A stretch of 64,000 nucleotides of DNA from an uncultured Rhodopila sp. (GTDB lineage Bacteria > Pseudomonadota > Alphaproteobacteria > Acetobacterales > Acetobacteraceae). Positions within the stretch are counted from its first letter, which is position 1, and each line of letters opens with the position of its first letter. This document shows positions 62,898 through 64,000 of the stretch, in pieces. The notes under the pieces are model-generated. The model had not been told where the DNA came from and searched no databases. It was given only the letters and a program-made list of their open reading frames with translations. The position numbers and the translations under genes are program-made. The stretch lies in assembly GCA_903932145.1 (NCBI GenBank), contig CAIZFE010000048.1, positions 1 to 64,000 of the forward strand, given 5' to 3'.

Positions 62898-63442
62898 CGG
62901 TGATCGCCTGTGACGGGAAACCGCAATGCGCACCAAGTTTATGTAAGGCATAAGCGACTGACTTGGTTACGCTGTTTTGGCATCAGAAAATTCCTGGATT
63001 GTGAAACCGACGCGGCTGCGGCGTGCTCGCCTCGTTCCTCGACCTTGGCAGGGCCGACTCGGAACCCGGACCGCGCTACCACTCGACCATCCTCAGACGG
63101 CTGTTCTGGCTCGCATATCGACCTCGCGCTTACCCCTCCCCCCTCAGACCTGAAAGATATTTCCGGTCGCTCGATCATTATCAAAATATTGCGACTGTAT
63201 TATTATTCTCCTGGCAATCGGGCTTGGAATGTTTGGTTGGGGATAGGACGCATGGCTCAAAAAACCATATAAGGCAAAGATTACACCGGCTGTCGGTGGC
63301 CATGGCATTGAGGTAACCGTTCCGGCAAACGACTACTTTCGAGCGAAGAAAATAACCGAATCTCAGTATGGCCCCGTAAAAACGTGGTGGTCTAACCCTA
63401 CCGAAGTTCGTTAGATTGCACCGCAGACGGGAAGTAAACACC
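62898..63442. other. Region without intact gene
   Basis: About 540 bases of lower-GC DNA. A plus-strand frame at 63151-63414 encodes a hydrophobic stretch (IIILLAIGLGMFGWG), a TAG at 63244, and then GIEVTVPANDYFRAKKITES and onward to a stop at 63412. There is no good start codon. It may be a broken small membrane-protein gene. Confidence 0.45.
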
Positions 63443-63641
63443 ATGACCAAGTCGCTTCCCGTGCTGGCCGCCTTGATGAAAAGTCATTATCCGTGCGGGA
63501 CGGGAGTCGCGCCGCCCCGACCGTGAATCCGCCGACGTCATCCCGAAGCGGGAAGACACATGGCGCCGGTTCAGTCGCGTCACCGGAACCTTGCCCTATG
63601 CCGCCCGGATCGAGGGCATTGTGATTTATGAGCGAGAGTAA
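63443..63641 (+). pseudogene. Remnant of an MNT-type nucleotidyltransferase
   Basis: ATG 63443 begins MTKSLPVLAALMKSHYPCG, resembling the N-terminus of minimal nucleotidyltransferases, then hits a stop. In another frame a GSRA-like piece follows, and a third stretch ends GTLPYAARIEGIVIYERE with TAA at 63639, the usual C-terminal signature of MNT partners. The Asp-x-Asp catalytic region is missing, so deletions or frameshifts have destroyed it. Its stop overlaps the HEPN-like start at 63628, the usual arrangement of MNT-HEPN pairs. Confidence 0.55.
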
Positions 63642-63837
63642 CGACCACGCCCTGGTCGCCCGCCGATGGTTCCTCGTTGCCCATCGCAATATGTTAGCGG
63701 CGTGCGCCTTCTTCGACGCGTCGGAATCCGTTCTGCAAACCGCAGTGTATCACTGTCAGCACGCGGTCGAAAAACTGGTGAAAGGGCGGCCGCCCGGGGT
63801 TGCCGGCCTGCCATTGCGGGTCTCGCAGAGGCTCTGA
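63628..63837 (+). pseudogene. Truncated HEPN-domain protein
   Basis: A 69-residue frame whose residues 7-52 match the first half of a HEPN domain: ARRWFLVAHRNMLAACAFFD, then TAVYHCQHAVEKLVKG, where intact members continue for about 60 more residues including the RX4-6H motif. After EKLVKG the sequence is Gly/Pro/Arg-rich and stops. No other frame restores the second half, so the RNase motif is lost. It is paired with a decayed MNT gene upstream. Confidence 0.6.
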
Positions 63838-64000
63838 AGGAGCCATGGTTTTATCAGCCCAGACGTGTTATAAGCACTTCAACGGTCGCACGGTTTCATC
63901 CACCCGCTACGGCACTGGCAGAATCGCCGCCCCGGCCAACAGGATACCACGCAATGCGCCAGACTCCTCTGGTACCGCCAGAGCTATTGAAACGGGTCGT
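63838..64000. other. Window end, no supported gene
   Basis: An ATG at 63956 opens a frame (MRQTPLVPPELLKRV) that runs off the window. Too short to judge. Confidence 0.4.

Overview
The window is high-GC DNA with the gene style of an alphaproteobacterium, most likely a member of the Acetobacteraceae/Rhodospirillales. This is an inference from gene content (DUF2336 protein, many histidine kinases, PEP-CTERM motif, a CaiB-type CoA transferase next to intradiol dioxygenase and amidohydrolase genes, VapBC) and from dispersed GGCCCGG-rich palindromes. No taxonomic marker decides the genus. Neighbouring genes are often joined by TGATG or ATGA-type overlaps.

Layout. 1-4.3 kb (minus): DUF2336 protein, a PAS/GGDEF diguanylate cyclase, and enolase with a textbook terminator. 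4.4-7.6 kb (plus): a secreted protein, then an amidohydrolase, a GFA-family protein and an intradiol (hydroxyquinol-type) dioxygenase, a plausible aromatic-degradation group. 7.8-13.9 kb (mostly minus): aldo/keto reductase, M19 dipeptidase, a double-length CaiB/BaiF CoA transferase and an alpha/beta hydrolase. 14.1-19.7 kb: a VapBC-type pair, a PLP aminotransferase, an SGNH hydrolase, an HpcH/HpaI aldolase and an ATP-dependent DNA ligase. tRNA-Pro(GGG) lies at 19.8 kb. 20-25.6 kb: LuxR regulator, AEC transporter, small membrane proteins, MmgE/PrpD and Uma2 proteins.

25.7-35.5 kb is signalling DNA. It holds a hybrid kinase interrupted by an in-frame amber codon, a ribbon-helix-helix protein, an Lrp regulator, BolA, and a 1174-residue hybrid kinase whose N-terminus matches the plant ethylene-receptor binding domain, with every metal/ethylene-site residue at identical spacing. 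35.6-44.5 kb: HCCA isomerase-like protein, a decayed 1 kb stretch (PEP-CTERM remnant and a 23-bp inverted-repeat element), an SSS symporter with DUF3311 partner, RecQ, a Tyr/Pro-rich exported protein and a GH15 enzyme.

45-55.3 kb (minus) is a complete MdtABC-type tripartite RND efflux locus with its NodT outer-membrane factor. The two pump genes are separated by three small genes of unknown function. 55.6-62.9 kb (plus) is a LivGF-HM branched-chain-type ABC importer that carries three tandem paralogous Tat-exported binding proteins. The last 1.1 kb holds remnants of an MNT-HEPN pair and no intact gene.

Dispersed palindromes (two related families, seven loci seen) sit between genes. Two copies begin exactly at the stop codon of the upstream gene.
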